DNA of 64,000 bases from Melaminivora jejuensis (GCF_017811175.1 NZ_JACWIJ010000002.1:372001-436000); one strand, 5' to 3'; positions 39,427 to 53,976 are shown, counted from the stretch's first letter. Notes: a model not told the origin generated them from the letters alone. Numbers and translations: made by a program.

Positions 39427-40517
39427 ATGACCCAGCACGCCCCATTGATCATCGACGCAGCCGGCACCACCCTGAGCGCCGCCGACCGCCGCCGCCTGGC
39501 CCATCCGCTGGTCGGCGGCATCATCCTGTTCACACGCAACTGGCAAGATCGGCGGCAACTGCTGGAGCTGTGCGCCGCCATCAAGGACGTGCGCGAGGAC
39601 TTGCTGATCTGCGTCGATCACGAAGGCGGGCGCGTGCAGCGCTTTCGCACCGACGGCTTCACCCACCTGCCGCCCATGCGCGCCCTGGGCGAGCTGTGGA
39701 TGCAGGATGGCAAAGGCAGCAAGCACCGCGAGGGCAGCGGCGCCCTGCGCGCCATGCAGGCGGCGACGGCGGCGGGCTACGTGCTGGCCAGCGAGCTGCG
39801 CGCCTGCGGCGTGGACTTTTCCTTCACGCCGGTGCTCGACCTGGACTGGGGGCCGAGCGCGGTGATTGGCGACCGCGCCTTCCATGCCGACCCGCGCGTG
39901 GTCGCCATGCTGTCGCGTGCGCTGATGCAGGGCCTGTTGCAGGCCGGCATGGCCAACTGCGGCAAGCACTTCCCCGGCCACGGCCACGTCGCCGCCGATT
40001 CGCACACCGAAGTGCCGGTCGATCGCCGCAGCCTCGGCGCCATCTTGCAGGACGACGCTATGCCCTACGACTGGCTGTCGAACGTGCTCACCAGCGTCAT
40101 GCCGGCGCACGTCATCTACCCCGGGTGGACAAGCGCCCGGCGGGCTTTTCGCAAAAATGGCTGCAGGACATCCTGCGCGGCCGCCTGGGCTTCGATGGCG
40201 CCATCTTCAGCGACGACCTGAGCATGGAAGGCGCGCGGCGCATCGACGGCCAGGTGGTGAGCTACGCCGAAGCGGCGGCGGCGGCGCTTGCTGCCGGCTG
40301 CGACCTGGTGCTGCTGTGCAACCAGAGTGTGGGCGAGGGCCGGGCGGTGGATGAGCTGATCGAGGGCCTGGACGCGGCGCGCACAGCTGGGCGCTGGCAG
40401 CCCAGCGAAGCCAGCGAGGCCCGCCGCGTGGCCCTGCTGCCGCAGACGCTGCCGCAGCCCTGGGATGAGCTGATGGTGCAGCCGGCGTACATGCAGGCGC
40501 TGGAGTTGCTGCCGTGA
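39427..40517 (+). CDS. nagZ: Beta-N-acetylhexosaminidase (frameshifted)
   Basis: About 364 residues after repair. Glycoside hydrolase family 3: DHEGGRVQRFRTDGFTHLPP, KHFPGHGHVAADSHTEVPVD with the family His, and the catalytic Asp in FDGAIFSDDLSMEGA. It releases GlcNAc from anhydro-muropeptides in cytoplasmic cell-wall recycling. The frame breaks at a CCCC run (40119-40122) in the sequence for VIYP; one added base gives YPRVDKRPAGFSQKWLQ and continues in frame to the stop. Probable sequencing error. Flanked by two antisense repeats. Confidence 0.9.
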
Positions 40518-40518
40518 A

Positions 40519-40565
40519 CTGCCTCAAACCCTTACAGGGCAAGCGCTGGCAGCTATCAAATTAGA
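40519..40565 (-). repeat. Dispersed repeat, antisense copy
   Basis: CTGCCTCAAACCCTTACAGG, then GCAAGCGCTGGCAGCTATC. It starts one base after the nagZ stop. The following 200 bases hold no clear feature. Confidence 0.85.
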
Positions 40566-40762
40566 AAGATTCAAGGCCTGGCCTGGCCAGACATGTAACA
40601 GCAAGCTTTGGCAAGCTTGGATTTTGTGGGCCTCCTAGAGTGCGCTAGCAGCTTTGCACTGCCCATGGTGCAACACGCAACCGCCCAATTGCAAAAAATG
40701 GTTTCCGGCTTGCAGTGCCGGCTTCCAGCTTTTGCCCTTCAGTCGCGCTTCAGGAACACCCC

Positions 40763-41119
40763 ATGCCCGCCGCCACGTCGCCTGCCACTGCTACCGCCAG
40801 CATTTCTTCCAGCACCTCCAGCACTTCTGCCGTAGCGCCGCCACTGGACAACATCTTGCAGCAGGTGGCCATTTTGGCCACCGGCAACGCCACCAGCGCC
40901 GGCGGCCTGGCGTTTCTGGACTCACTGGTGCAGGCCGATCCGCAGCTGCAACTGCTGGTGGAGGAGGTTCACGGTCACAGGGGCAGCCAAAGCACGAAGG
41001 TCACCACGCCCGGCTCGGCGTGGCACTCGATGCTACCGCCCAGCCGCTGGGCCAGCGCCTGGGCGATGTGCAGCCCCAGGCCCGAGCCGCTTTGCTGGTG
41101 GGCGCCCGGGGCGCGGTAG
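40763..41119 (+). CDS. Hypothetical protein, possibly a fragment
   Basis: Up to 118 residues from the ATG at 40763. The N terminus is Ser/Thr/Ala-rich; then an amphipathic stretch (DNILQQVAILATGNATSAGG) ends in LQLLVEEVHG. After base 40975 the frame runs antisense through the kinase 3' end and loses any protein-like character. No family recognised. It may be the 5' remnant of a longer gene or a chance frame; the leading part has plausible codon use. Confidence 0.3.
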   Translation: MPAATSPATATASISSSTSSTSAVAPPLDNILQQVAILATGNATSAGGLAFLDSLVQADPQLQLLVEEVHGHRGSQSTKVTTPGSAWHSMLPPSRWASAWAMCSPRPEPLCWWAPGAR

Positions 41120-42880
41120 TATTTTTCGAAGATGCGCGCCGGGTCGGGCAGGCCGGCCACGCCTGGCGGGTTGCTGACCTGGATGGCCACGCCCGGGCGT
41201 TCGCCGTGATGGGCTGCGGCCACGTCGATGCGTACCGGCGCGCCCTGCGGCGCGTATTTGAGGGCGTTGTCGATCAGGTTGCCCAGGATGGTGCGCAGCA
41301 GCAGCAGGTCGCTGGACAGGCTGGCGCTGGCGGCGTCCGGGGCCAGGCGCAGGCTGATGCGCCCGGCGGCGCCCGGCGGCTGGAGCGCGATCACCTCGGC
41401 CACGAGGGCGCCGATGTCGCACGGCACGCGCTGCACCTGGGTGGCCTTGTCCTCCAGCTGGCTGACCAGGGCGCAGCGCTCGACGATGGCGTCGATGTCG
41501 CGCACTGCCTGCCGGGCGTGGCTTTGCATCCGCAAGGTGGGCTCCTGCGCGCCCAGGCGCATCCGGATGACCGACAGCGGTGTCCGCAGCTCGTGCGTGA
41601 GCATGGACAGGAAGTGCCGCTGGTGCTCGCGCTCGGCGCGCTCCTGGCGGGCGGTGGCCTCGGCGATTTCGGCATCCAGGCTGGCTTGGAGCAGTTGCGC
41701 CTGCATCACGCGCGTGCGCTGCGACAGCATGAGCTGCAGCGCCACCAGGGTGCCCAAAGGCCCGAGCTGGAAGCCGTAGATCAGCCACAGCTGGCCTGGG
41801 AAGAGGCCCAGCAGCGTGGGTACCACGGACACGCTGCCCACCAGGCTGAGCAGATGGGCCAGCAGCAGGAGCTTGCCGTTAGCGTTTTTTTGCCGCCACA
41901 GCTGCACGCTGCGCACGGCGCCGATCAGCAGGGTCAACGATGCCAGCGGCAGCACCACCCGGGCCACTTCGGGGTAGAAGTCCAGGAAAGGTGCGGGCAG
42001 GCACAGCACGGCCACCCACAGCTGCATCCGGTAGAGCCAGCGCATCCAGGCCTGGGCGTGGGCCAAGTCCAGCGCCTCCATGTAAAAGCGCGTGCCGAAA
42101 ATGATCACGGACAGCGTCCCCAGGGACACCCAGTGGTTGGCCCAGAAGGGCGACTGGGGGAAGAGGAATTCAGCAGCCAGGCCATTGACCCCGATGATGT
42201 TGGCCATGTTGGCCAGCAGATAGGCGATATAGCGGCGGTAGATGGTCTCGCGCCGCCAGGGGCTTTGCCACAGGTTGGTGATCAGCGCCGCCGTGAACAG
42301 GCCCAGCAGCAGGCCCAGCAGGGCGTACTCGCGCGCTGCCTGGGCCACGAAGTGGCGGGGCTGCCAGGCCCGCACAGCCAGCACCGAGCTGCTGGTGGTG
42401 CGCAGCCGGACGTGGACGGTGCGCGGGCGCGCATCGGCGAAATCGACCTGGAACACGAAGGCGCGGTAGGTATTCCTTGGCCGTCTGGGGCAGCAGGTCG
42501 CCGGCGTGCTTGATGCTGAAGGTGCCCGGGGCCTGGGGCCGAGACAGGTAGAGCTGCAGCTCGTCCAGGTAGGGTGGGTGGATCTCCAGCAGGACTGTGC
42601 GCCGGCCCCGTGCGTCGGGGGCGGCGCCGGCAGGGTGAAGCGCATCCAATGCGCGGAGCGGCTGAAGCCGGCAGAAAAGCCGTGCGGGGCAGACTTGAAT
42701 GCCGCCGCACGGTCGGGCTGCGTGACGCTGGCGATGGTCTGGCTGCCGGCTGCGTCTTCGAGCACGGCGAGGTCGGTGATGGCCCAGGACGCCAGCGCTG
42801 GATTGCACAAGGCCAGCAAGAACAAGGCCCACCCGGCAAGCCACCGGCGCCCCGGCTGCAGCAACAGGCTCCTGGCAGGC

Positions 42881-42909
<29 letters not shown>
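40975..42909 (-). CDS. 7TMR-DISM sensor histidine kinase (two local frame shifts)
   Basis: About 644 residues. A signal peptide, an extracellular 7TMR-DISMED2-like beta domain, seven membrane helices (about 200-390), then HisKA with the phospho-His in LSMLTHELRTPLSVIRM and an HATPase domain (NLIDNALKYAP, GSGLGLHIAQAL). It should sense a periplasmic ligand, possibly carbohydrate-like. No response regulator is adjacent. Between about 42480 and 42617 another frame reads coherently as DISM domain (TVLLEIHPPYLDELQLYL); a C/G run at 42617-42621 and a second indel near 42480 explain this. The ATG overlaps livF by 29 bases. Confidence 0.8.
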
Positions 42910-45676
<2,767 letters not shown>

Positions 45677-45677
<1 letters not shown>

Positions 45678-46606
45678 CACACCTTCTCCACTTCAGGTTT
45701 GCCCAGCAGACCCGTGGGGCGAAACAGCAGGATCAGCACCAGCAGGCTGAAGGCCACGATGTCCTTGTACTCCGACGAGATGTAGGCGGCGGCAAAGGTC
45801 TCGGCCACGCCCAGGATGACGCCGCCCAGCATGGCGCCGGGAATGGAGCCGATGCCGCCCAGCACCGCTGCGGTGAAGGCCTTGATGCCGGCGATGAAGC
45901 CGATGAAGGGGTTGAGCTTGCCCACGGCCAGGGCGATCAGCACGCCGCCGACGGCGGCCAGCATGGCGCCCAGGATGAAGGTGAAGGAGATGACCCGGTT
46001 GGTGTCTATGCCCAGCAGGTTGGTCATGTGCATGTCCTGCGAGCAGGCGCGCGAGGCCCGGCCCATGCGCGAGTGCTTGATGTACACCGTGAGCAGCGCC
46101 ATCAGCGCCACGGCCACGACGATGATCAGGATGCGCGAGTAGGGCACGAAGATCTCGAAGCCACCGTCCTCGCCGCCAAAGCGCAAGGCGCCCGGGATCA
46201 GCGAGGGCACGGCCATGTCGCGTGCGCCCTGGCCCAGGGCCACCCAGTTCTGCAGAAAAATCGACATGCCGATGGCCGAGATCAGCGCCACCAGGCGCGG
46301 GCTGCCGCGCAGCGGCTTGTAGGCCACTTGCTCGACCACCAGGCCATAGATGCCGGTGATGACCACCGACACCAGCAGCATGATGGAGATGATGGCCCAC
46401 ACCGGCAGGCCGCTTTGCATGCCGATGGCCGAGAGTGTGACCAGCCCGATGTAGGCGCCGATCATGTAGATCTCGCCGTGGGCAAAGTTGATCATCCCGA
46501 TGATGCCGTAGACCATGGTGTAGCCGATGGCGATCAGGGCATAGATGGCGCCCAGGGACAGACCGTTGAACAGCTGCTGTAGCAGCTGGGGCAAGAGATC
46601 GGACAT
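45677..46606 (-). CDS. livH: Branched-chain amino-acid ABC transporter, permease LivH
   Basis: 309 residues, eight or so membrane helices. Starts [20 protein letters not shown], has [16 protein letters not shown] and the coupling loop [20 protein letters not shown]. It forms the channel with LivM. First gene after the terminator that separates it from the binding-protein gene. Confidence 0.94.
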
Positions 46607-46628
46607 GGTATGCCGCCCTCCACAATCG

Positions 46629-46650
46629 AAAAAAGGGCCGCGAGCGGCCC
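46629..46650 (-). terminator. Intrinsic terminator between livK and livH
   Basis: Read on the minus strand: stem GGGCCGC / GCGGCCC with a two-base loop, then six T. It lies between the stop of the binding protein and the ATG of livH, so only part of the transcription should continue into livHMGF. Confidence 0.82.
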
Positions 46651-46736
46651 GGATGTGACAGCACGCCGGGATGCGTTCAGCGGCACCCCGGTGTGCAAGA
46701 GGAAAGGAAAGCGCTGGAGCTCGGTGCAGCGCCTGC

Positions 46737-47858
46737 TTACTTGGCGGCGGGCGACTTGCTGCCGTCCTTGTGCCACTCGAAGACCTGGAAGTCGAACGAG
46801 TTCAGGTCGCCCTGCTTGTTCCAGCTGATGGGGCCGAGCACGGTCTCGACGGTGGCCTTGTGCAGGTGGTCGGCCACCTTGGCCGGATCGTCGCCCACGG
46901 CCTTGATACCTTCCAGGATGGCCTGGGTGGCGGCGAACGAGGTCAGCTGGAAAGCGCCCGAGGCGTTGCGCTTCTTGTCCTGGAAGGCCTTGACCACGGC
47001 GGCGTTCTTCGGGTTGGCCGAGAAATCTGCCGGCAGCGTGACCAACATGCCCTCGACGGCGTTGCCGGCGATGGCGTTCACCTCGGGGTTGCCCACGCCC
47101 TCGGGGCCCATCATGCGCACCTTCAGGCCCTGCTCGCCGGCCTGGCGCAGCAGCAGACCCATTTCGGGGTGGTAGCCACCGTAATAGACGAAGTCCACGC
47201 CGGCGCTCTTGAGCTTGGTGATGACGGCGGAGTAGTCGCTGTCGCCGGCGTTAATGCCCTCGAACAGCGCCACCGGCACGTTGGCCTTCTTCAGGTCGGC
47301 CTGCACCGAGGAGGCGATGCCCTGGCCGTAGGATTGCTTGTCGTGCAGGATGGCGACCTTCTTGGGCTTGACTTTCTCGGCGATGAACTTGGCGGCAGCC
47401 GGGCCTTGCTGGTCATCGCGGCCGATGGTGCGGAAGATGAAGTGGAAATTCTTGCCGTCGGTCAGCGCCGGCGAGGTGGCCGAGGGCGTCACCACCACCA
47501 CGCCCTCGTTGTTGTAGATGGGGGCGGCGGCAATCGAGGCGCCCGAGCACACCGGGCCGACCACGTAGCCGATCTTGCCGTTGACCACGCGGTTGGCGGC
47601 CACCGGGCCTTGCTTGGGCTCGCAGGCGTCGTCCACGGCGACCAGCTCGATCTTCTTGCCGCCAATGCCGCCGGTGGCGTTGGCCAGCTCGACGGCGGTG
47701 GTGGCGCCTTCCTTGACCATGTCGCCGTACTGCGTCAGCGGGCCGGTGGTCGGGATGACCATGGCGATCTTGATCTGGGCGTGCGCGGGCAGCAGCAGGG
47801 CGGCACCGGCCAGGCTCAGGGCGGCGACAACGGAGTGCAGGCGAAACGGTGTGTTCAT
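46737..47858 (-). CDS. livK: Branched-chain amino-acid-binding periplasmic protein
   Basis: 373 residues. Signal peptide MNTPFRLHSVVAALSLAGAA to PAHAQ, then the type I periplasmic fold: IKIAMVIPTTGPLTQYGDM, DDACEPKQGPVAANRVV and VVVVTPSATSPALT. It delivers Leu/Ile/Val or a related amino acid to LivHM. The exact ligand is not clear. First gene of the operon; the leader upstream also contains the mscS terminator. Confidence 0.92.
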   Translation of the reverse strand: MNTPFRLHSVVAALSLAGAALLLPAHAQIKIAMVIPTTGPLTQYGDMVKEGATTAVELANATGGIGGKKIELVAVDDACEPKQGPVAANRVVNGKIGYVVGPVCSGASIAAAPIYNNEGVVVVTPSATSPALTDGKNFHFIFRTIGRDDQQGPAAAKFIAEKVKPKKVAILHDKQSYGQGIASSVQADLKKANVPVALFEGINAGDSDYSAVITKLKSAGVDFVYYGGYHPEMGLLLRQAGEQGLKVRMMGPEGVGNPEVNAIAGNAVEGMLVTLPADFSANPKNAAVVKAFQDKKRNASGAFQLTSFAATQAILEGIKAVGDDPAKVADHLHKATVETVLGPISWNKQGDLNSFDFQVFEWHKDGSKSPAAK

Positions 47859-47895
47859 GAAAATCTTTCCGATCTTGGTGAGGAAATCAGGTGGC

Positions 47896-47924
47896 AAAAA
47901 GACAGGCCCGGACAAGCGGGCCTG
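47896..47924 (-). terminator. Terminator downstream of mscS
   Basis: On the minus strand: 8-bp stem CAGGCCCG / CGGGCCTG with a six-base loop, followed by TCTTTTT. It lies just after the repaired end of mscS and before the livK start. Confidence 0.72.
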
Positions 47925-47971
47925 CAGCGCAGGCCGCCAGCTTAATGCCCTCAAGGGCACTGGCAACAGGG

Positions 47972-48645
47972 TTAGTGCTGATGGATTTTGCTTTCGCGCA
48001 ACGTTTGTGCGCCAGCCTCGGCACCGGCTGGCGCAGGCGGTGCGCGCAGCGCCTCGGGGGCTGCAGCCGCTCGGGCGGCACCGGCATTCCGGCGCGCCAG
48101 CGGCGCAGCACACGCTGGAAGATCAGCGCGTTGGGGATCTGCAGCAGCGTGCCGGGCTCGGGGGCGGTGGCATCCTCCAGCGTGGTGTAGAGCAAATTGA
48201 TGTCCACCACCCGGCCCAGGGCGCCGGGCTTGTCGGCGCTCTCCAGCAGTTCGATGTGGTCGCCCAGGCGAAACGGCCCGGCGCTGACGATCAGGAACGC
48301 GCAGAACAGGTTGGACAGCACGCTCCAGGCAGCAAAGAAGGCCACCGCGCCCACGGTGGCAAAGCCGGTGAAGGCGCTCCACAGCACGCTGGCCGACACG
48401 CCCAGGCGCTCCAGCGCCAGCAGGCCGGCGCCGCCGATCAGCAGCCAGCGCACGATGACGCTGACCGGTCGCAGCAACTCGTGCGGAAATTGATAGCGCT
48501 CGCTGGCGCGGCGGAAGATGCGCTGCAGCAGGCGGTACAGCGCCAGCGTGACCAGCACGATCAGCGCGATCTGCAGCAGCGGCACGATCACGTCCAGCCA
48601 GTCCTGCATCCAGGGCGGCAGATAGAGTTTCAGGCGCGATTGCAT
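47972..48645 (-). CDS. MscS-family mechanosensitive channel (frameshifted near the end)
   Basis: About 225 residues after repair. Three helices, with the pore helix region SAFTGFATVGAVAFFAAWSVLSNL, then a beta domain with FRLGDHIELLES and a short cytoplasmic tail. It would release solutes in hypo-osmotic shock. A ggggg run (48056-48060) breaks the frame after ERLQPP; one added base yields EALRAPPAPAGAEAG and a TAA at 47972, just before a terminator. Without repair it would run to 47887 through that hairpin, so the repaired end is preferred. It lacks the full MscS C-terminal vestibule. Confidence 0.8.
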
Positions 48646-48694
48646 GTCGGCGTAGTGGCGTGGGGCGGCAGCGGGCAGCGGCAGGCGGGTGGCT

Positions 48695-49714
48695 TCAGCG
48701 CTGGCGCTGCTCGATGGTGTCCATCTGCATCTCGAAGCTGAAGAAGCGGTTGCGGCCCTGCGCCTTGGCGGCGTACAGCGCCTCGTCGGCGCGCATCAAC
48801 ATGCCCTCGGCGCTGGTGCTGGCGTCGGGCACGCAGGTGGTGATGCCGCCCGAGAAGGTCAGCACCTGGCCCAGGGGCGAGTCCGGGTGTGCGATGCCGC
48901 GCGCCTTCAACAGCCCGCCCAGGGCGCGGGCGAAGGTCATGGCGCCCGAGCGCGGCGTGTGCGGCAGGATCAGCGCGAACTCCTCGCCGCCGTAGCGCGC
49001 CGCCACGTCGCGCGGGCGCACGCAGACCTCGCGCAGCACGCGGGCGACGATTTTCAGGCATTCGTCGCCCCGCACGTGGCCCAGCGTGTCGTTGTAGCGC
49101 TTGAAGTGATCCAGGTCGCACAGCATCAGCGTCAGCGGGGCGCCCTCGCGCCGGGCGGCCAGGATCTCGCTGTGCAGGATGCGGTCGAAGCCGCGCCGGT
49201 TGACCAGGCCCGTGAGCGCGTCCACCTCGACCATCTCGTTGAGGCGCTGATTGGCCTGGTGCAGTTCGTCGGTCAGCTCCACCAGGCGCCGGCGCATGTC
49301 GCGCAGTCGGCGCATGGCGCGCAGCTTGGCGGCCAGCACGATGGGCTTGACCGGCTTGACCAGGTAGTCGTCGCCGCCGGCCTCGATGCCGCGCCACACG
49401 TCCAGATCGCCCGTGAGACCGGACAGGAAGATGATCGGCGTCCAGTCGCCCGGCTCGGCCTCGCGCATCCGCTGGGCCACCCAGTAGCCGTCCTCGCTGC
49501 CGGGCAGGCAGATGTCCAGCAACACCAGGTCGGGCCGGTGCTGACGAAACAGCTGCAGCGCCGCCGGTGCATGGGCGGCCTGCAGCACTTCGGTGGCGCC
49601 AGCCTGCTGCAGCTCGGCGGCCAGGGTGGCGCGCAAGGCGCCGTCGTCCTCGACCACCAGCACGCAAAACGGCTGATGGGAAGCAGCGGGTTCGGGCATG
49701 GGCTGGGCACTCAT
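48695..49714 (-). CDS. Response regulator with GGDEF domain (diguanylate cyclase)
   Basis: 339 residues. Receiver domain with the acidic pair VVEDDGAL, phospho-Asp in LVLLDICLPG and Lys in YLVKPVKP; then a coiled-coil linker and a GGDEF domain with the active YGGEEFALI. An RxxD inhibitory site (RPRD) sits five residues before it. It should make cyclic di-GMP when phosphorylated. No cognate kinase adjacent, but the orphan 7TM kinase is 6 kb away. It lies 28 bases downstream of lysS, so may share its transcript. Confidence 0.92.
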   Translation of the reverse strand: MSAQPMPEPAASHQPFCVLVVEDDGALRATLAAELQQAGATEVLQAAHAPAALQLFRQHRPDLVLLDICLPGSEDGYWVAQRMREAEPGDWTPIIFLSGLTGDLDVWRGIEAGGDDYLVKPVKPIVLAAKLRAMRRLRDMRRRLVELTDELHQANQRLNEMVEVDALTGLVNRRGFDRILHSEILAARREGAPLTLMLCDLDHFKRYNDTLGHVRGDECLKIVARVLREVCVRPRDVAARYGGEEFALILPHTPRSGAMTFARALGGLLKARGIAHPDSPLGQVLTFSGGITTCVPDASTSAEGMLMRADEALYAAKAQGRNRFFSFEMQMDTIEQRQR

Positions 49715-49742
49715 GGCGTGTGCGGCGGCACGGGGGCGGGCC

Positions 49743-51293
<1,551 letters not shown>

Positions 51294-51561
51294 AGACAAA
51301 GGGAGAGGAGGCAAACGCCGAGGGGAATGGGAGGGCGGCAGGGCACTGGGCCGGCGCGGGCGCTGCGGCCACGGCGGTGCGTGCGGCACGCCTTGGGACA
51401 ACTGCGGGATTTTAGGCATATCCCAAAGCGCCGATCGGTGCGGGTGGCTGCTGAGTGTCTGGCGCCCAATGCCCAATGCCCAATGCCCGGTCGCCTGGCG
51501 GCGCATGAAAGGCTTGCCTGCTCCAGCACCTCGAAAGGGATGGCCTCAAGAGGGGCTGCTT
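51294..51561. other. lysS upstream region with GCCCAAT tandem repeat
   Basis: 268 bases with no gene seen. Three tandem copies of the heptamer GCCCAAT followed by GCCC occupy 51464-51488. Similar GTTGGGC pairs occur near 29895. No clear promoter found on either strand. Confidence 0.5.
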
Positions 51562-52215
51562 TCAGTCCAGGATGCCGGTGCGCTCCAGGATGTCGCCCAC
51601 CAGCTCCAGCCGCACCAGCGGGTTGTCCAGCGCCATGAGCCGCTGGCGCAGCTCCAGCGGCAGGGGCAGCAGCTCGCACCAGCGGTTGGCGACCCAGGCG
51701 CAGTCATCGAGCTGGGCGGTGCTGGCCGCGCTCAGGGCGGCAGGCGCCTGGCCGCGTGCCTGCAGCGAGGCCAGCAGCCGCTGCAGCGCTGCCACCGTGC
51801 GGCGCAAGTCCTGCGGCACGGCCACGGCGGCATCTGCGGGCAGCAGTTGCACGTCGGCCACCCACAGGCCATGTGGCAGGCGCTGGCGCTGCGTGATGCG
51901 AAAGCGCTGACTGCCGCTGCAGCGCAGCAGCACCAGGCCGGGCTGGGGTGCGTGCAGCTGCTCTATGGCGGCCAGCGTGCCGATGTCGTGCAGTTGCTCG
52001 TCGCCGGCGCCGGCGCGGCGCACCTCGCTGCCCTGCGCCAGCGCCACCACGCCGAAGGGCGCGCCGGCAAGCTGGCACTTGCGCACCATGTCCAGATAAC
52101 GCACCTCGAAGACGCGCAGGTCGAGCGTGCCCTGCGGAAACAGCACGCTGGACAGCGGAAACAGCGGCAGCGAGGTCAGGGTCAGCGGCGACGGCGAGGG
52201 CGGATTGGAATTCAT
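51562..52215 (-). CDS. LON substrate-binding domain protein
   Basis: 217 residues. A single LON N-terminal domain: LPLFPLSSVLFPQGTLDLRV, FEVRYLDMVRKC and FGVVALAQGSEV, with no ATPase or protease domain. Such stand-alone LON-domain proteins are common; the function is unknown. Divergent from yggT with 46 bases between starts. Confidence 0.88.
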   Translation of the reverse strand: MNSNPPSPSPLTLTSLPLFPLSSVLFPQGTLDLRVFEVRYLDMVRKCQLAGAPFGVVALAQGSEVRRAGAGDEQLHDIGTLAAIEQLHAPQPGLVLLRCSGSQRFRITQRQRLPHGLWVADVQLLPADAAVAVPQDLRRTVAALQRLLASLQARGQAPAALSAASTAQLDDCAWVANRWCELLPLPLELRQRLMALDNPLVRLELVGDILERTGILD

Positions 52216-52261
52216 GGGCGTGGCTATCATCCCACGGCTTTGCCACCCGCCCGGAGCCGCC

Positions 52262-52813
52262 ATGCTGCTGCAAATCCTGTCCTTTCTCCTCGATGTCGCA
52301 ACCGGCCTGCTGGCTGGCGCCTGCCTGCTGCGGCTGTATATGCAATTGCAGCGCGTGCCCTTTGCCAATCCGGTCGGGCGGCTGGTGTTTGCGGTGACGG
52401 ACTGGATCGTGCTGCCGCTGCGCAAGCTGGTGCCCGCCGCAGGTCGCTGGGACTTGGCCAGCCTGGCTGCCGCGCTGCTGCTCAAGCTGGCGCAGTACCT
52501 GCTGCTGTTGCTGTTGTTCAGCGGCGCGATGGGCCTGGCCTGGGCGCCGTGGATGGCGCTGTTCGGCACGGCCCAGGTGGCAGTCTCGGGGCTGATGGGC
52601 CTGGTGTTCGTGCATGTCGTGCTGTCGTGGGTGCAGACGCGCTCGCCCATCGTCGATGTCATCGCCCGCCTGTGCGAGCCTCTGCTGGCGCCGCTGCGCC
52701 GCGTGCTGCCGCTGCTGGGCGGCTTCGACCTGTCGCCGCTGGTGCTGCTGGTGCTGCTGCAGGTGCTGGCCATGGTGCTGGGGCACCTGCAGGCGGGGGT
52801 GCTGCTGGGGTGA
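52262..52813 (+). CDS. yggT: YggT-family integral membrane protein
   Basis: 183 residues with four or five membrane helices in two YggT repeats: LRLYMQLQRVPFANPVGRLVF and VVLSWVQTRSPIVDVIARLCEPLLAPLRRVLP. YggT proteins have been linked to osmotic stress and to division/cell-envelope functions; the role here is unproven. The usual proC/pilT neighbours are absent. Confidence 0.88.
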   Translation: MLLQILSFLLDVATGLLAGACLLRLYMQLQRVPFANPVGRLVFAVTDWIVLPLRKLVPAAGRWDLASLAAALLLKLAQYLLLLLLFSGAMGLAWAPWMALFGTAQVAVSGLMGLVFVHVVLSWVQTRSPIVDVIARLCEPLLAPLRRVLPLLGGFDLSPLVLLVLLQVLAMVLGHLQAGVLLG

Positions 52814-52825
52814 GTCAAGGGTGTT

Positions 52826-52880
52826 TTCCGGCTCAAACCCTTGACTGGCAAGCGCAGACAGCTATGGTTTTTGATAGCCC
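52826..52880 (-). repeat. Dispersed repeat, antisense copy
   Basis: CTCAAACCCTTGACTGGCAA, then GCGCAGACAGCTATGG and TTTTTGATAG. It contains the stop codon of the following minus-strand gene. Confidence 0.85.
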
Positions 52881-53951
52881 TGCTCGTGTATTACGCCCTG
52901 GCGCAGGGTGAAACGGTGCAGCTGGCGGTAGGCGCGCTGCTGCTCCTGCTCCGACTCGAAGGGCCACGGTAGCCCGCCATGCTGACCAACAGCTCCGGCA
53001 CCGGGTCGAGCGTGACCGAGTTCATGGCCACGGTGGCGATATCCGAGCAGGTGCCGAACTCTGGTGTCACGGCGATGCCCTGGCTGGTCAGGGTGGCAAA
53101 GCGAAACAGCGCCGGGCAGGCGGTGCCGCCCGTGTCCTGCAGCAGCACGATGTCCTGGCCCTCCAGCTCGAAGTGCGCCACGATGTCCAGCCGGCTGTTG
53201 CCCTGCACCAGATCGGCAGTGCCCTGCGCCGCCGGGGCAGGGGTTGCGGCGGAGATCGGTGTGACGGGGGCTGCTGCCGTGGCATCGGCAGTGCCTGTGC
53301 CCACTGTGACTGGCGCGCGCCCGAACAGGGCCAGCAGCCGGCCCCACAGACCTTGCCACCAGGCGCTCAGGCGCTGCGTCCAGGAGACTGCCGGGGCGGG
53401 GACGGGGCAGCGGCTGGAGTGGCCGCTGACGACTGGGCGACCGCTGGCGCCTCCGGCGGCGCTGGCGGGCTGTCCAGCACGGCGCGGTCGTTGAACAGCA
53501 GGCGGTGGTCGTCGGTGATGCTGAGTCGTCCGTGGCGCGTCTGCAGTTCACGCTCCTGCAGGGGCAGGTTGGTCAGCATGTAGGCGTCGCGTGCGTGGGT
53601 GATGAGTGTCCAGCCGGAGGGTTGGGCGCTGAAGCCCATGCGCTCCAGCTCCTCCTGCGGGGCCTCGTCGGCGAAGCGGGCTGCCTCGACGGCGCAGCCT
53701 AGGTCGGGCAGGCAGCGTGCCAGGATGGTCTGGCCGGCCTGCGAATCGTTGGCAAAGGCCTGGCCGATCAGGTCGCCCGTTTCGGGGCTGGCGAACCAGA
53801 GCACGGAATGCGTGGCACCGCGCTCCAGCGCGCCCTCCAGGTTGTCTGCCTGGGCGCTGGCTGTGCCGGTGGACAGCGCCAGGGCGGCACCGAGCAGGGC
53901 GCTGGGCAGGGCTGGTTTCAGGGGCTTGGGTATCGACATGGAATCATTCAT
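52862..53951 (-). CDS. Secreted protein of unknown function (two frame breaks)
   Basis: About 363 residues after repair. Signal peptide PALPSALLGAALALSTGTASA, then an all-new periplasmic region with two Cys in CLPDLGCAVEAARF and later CPALFRFATL and FGTCSDIATVAM. A Pro/Ala linker precedes an amphipathic WTQRLSAWWQGLWGRLLALF segment. No family recognised. Breaks: a gggg run at 53393-53396 (repair gives PSPPPAVSWTQRL) and a ccc at 52973-52975 (repair gives SMAGLPWPFESEQ). The C-terminal GYQKP and the stop come from a repeat copy. Confidence 0.6.
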
Positions 53952-53976
53952 CGGTTGGTTGGTCTTGCCTGCTGCC

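Noticed and set aside
39427..40517. nagZ as two separate genes or a pseudogene
   Set aside because: The two frames join into one continuous family-3 hydrolase by adding a single C in a four-C run; no internal start or ribosome-binding site supports a second gene.
47887..47971. Longer MscS C terminus reading to 47887
   Set aside because: The extra sequence is Arg/Pro/Ala-rich, unlike the family, and would run through a terminator hairpin; the repaired frame stops just before it.
51464..51488. GCCCAAT tandem heptamers as a possible CRISPR or iteron array
   Set aside because: Only three units with no spacers and no nearby rep or cas gene.
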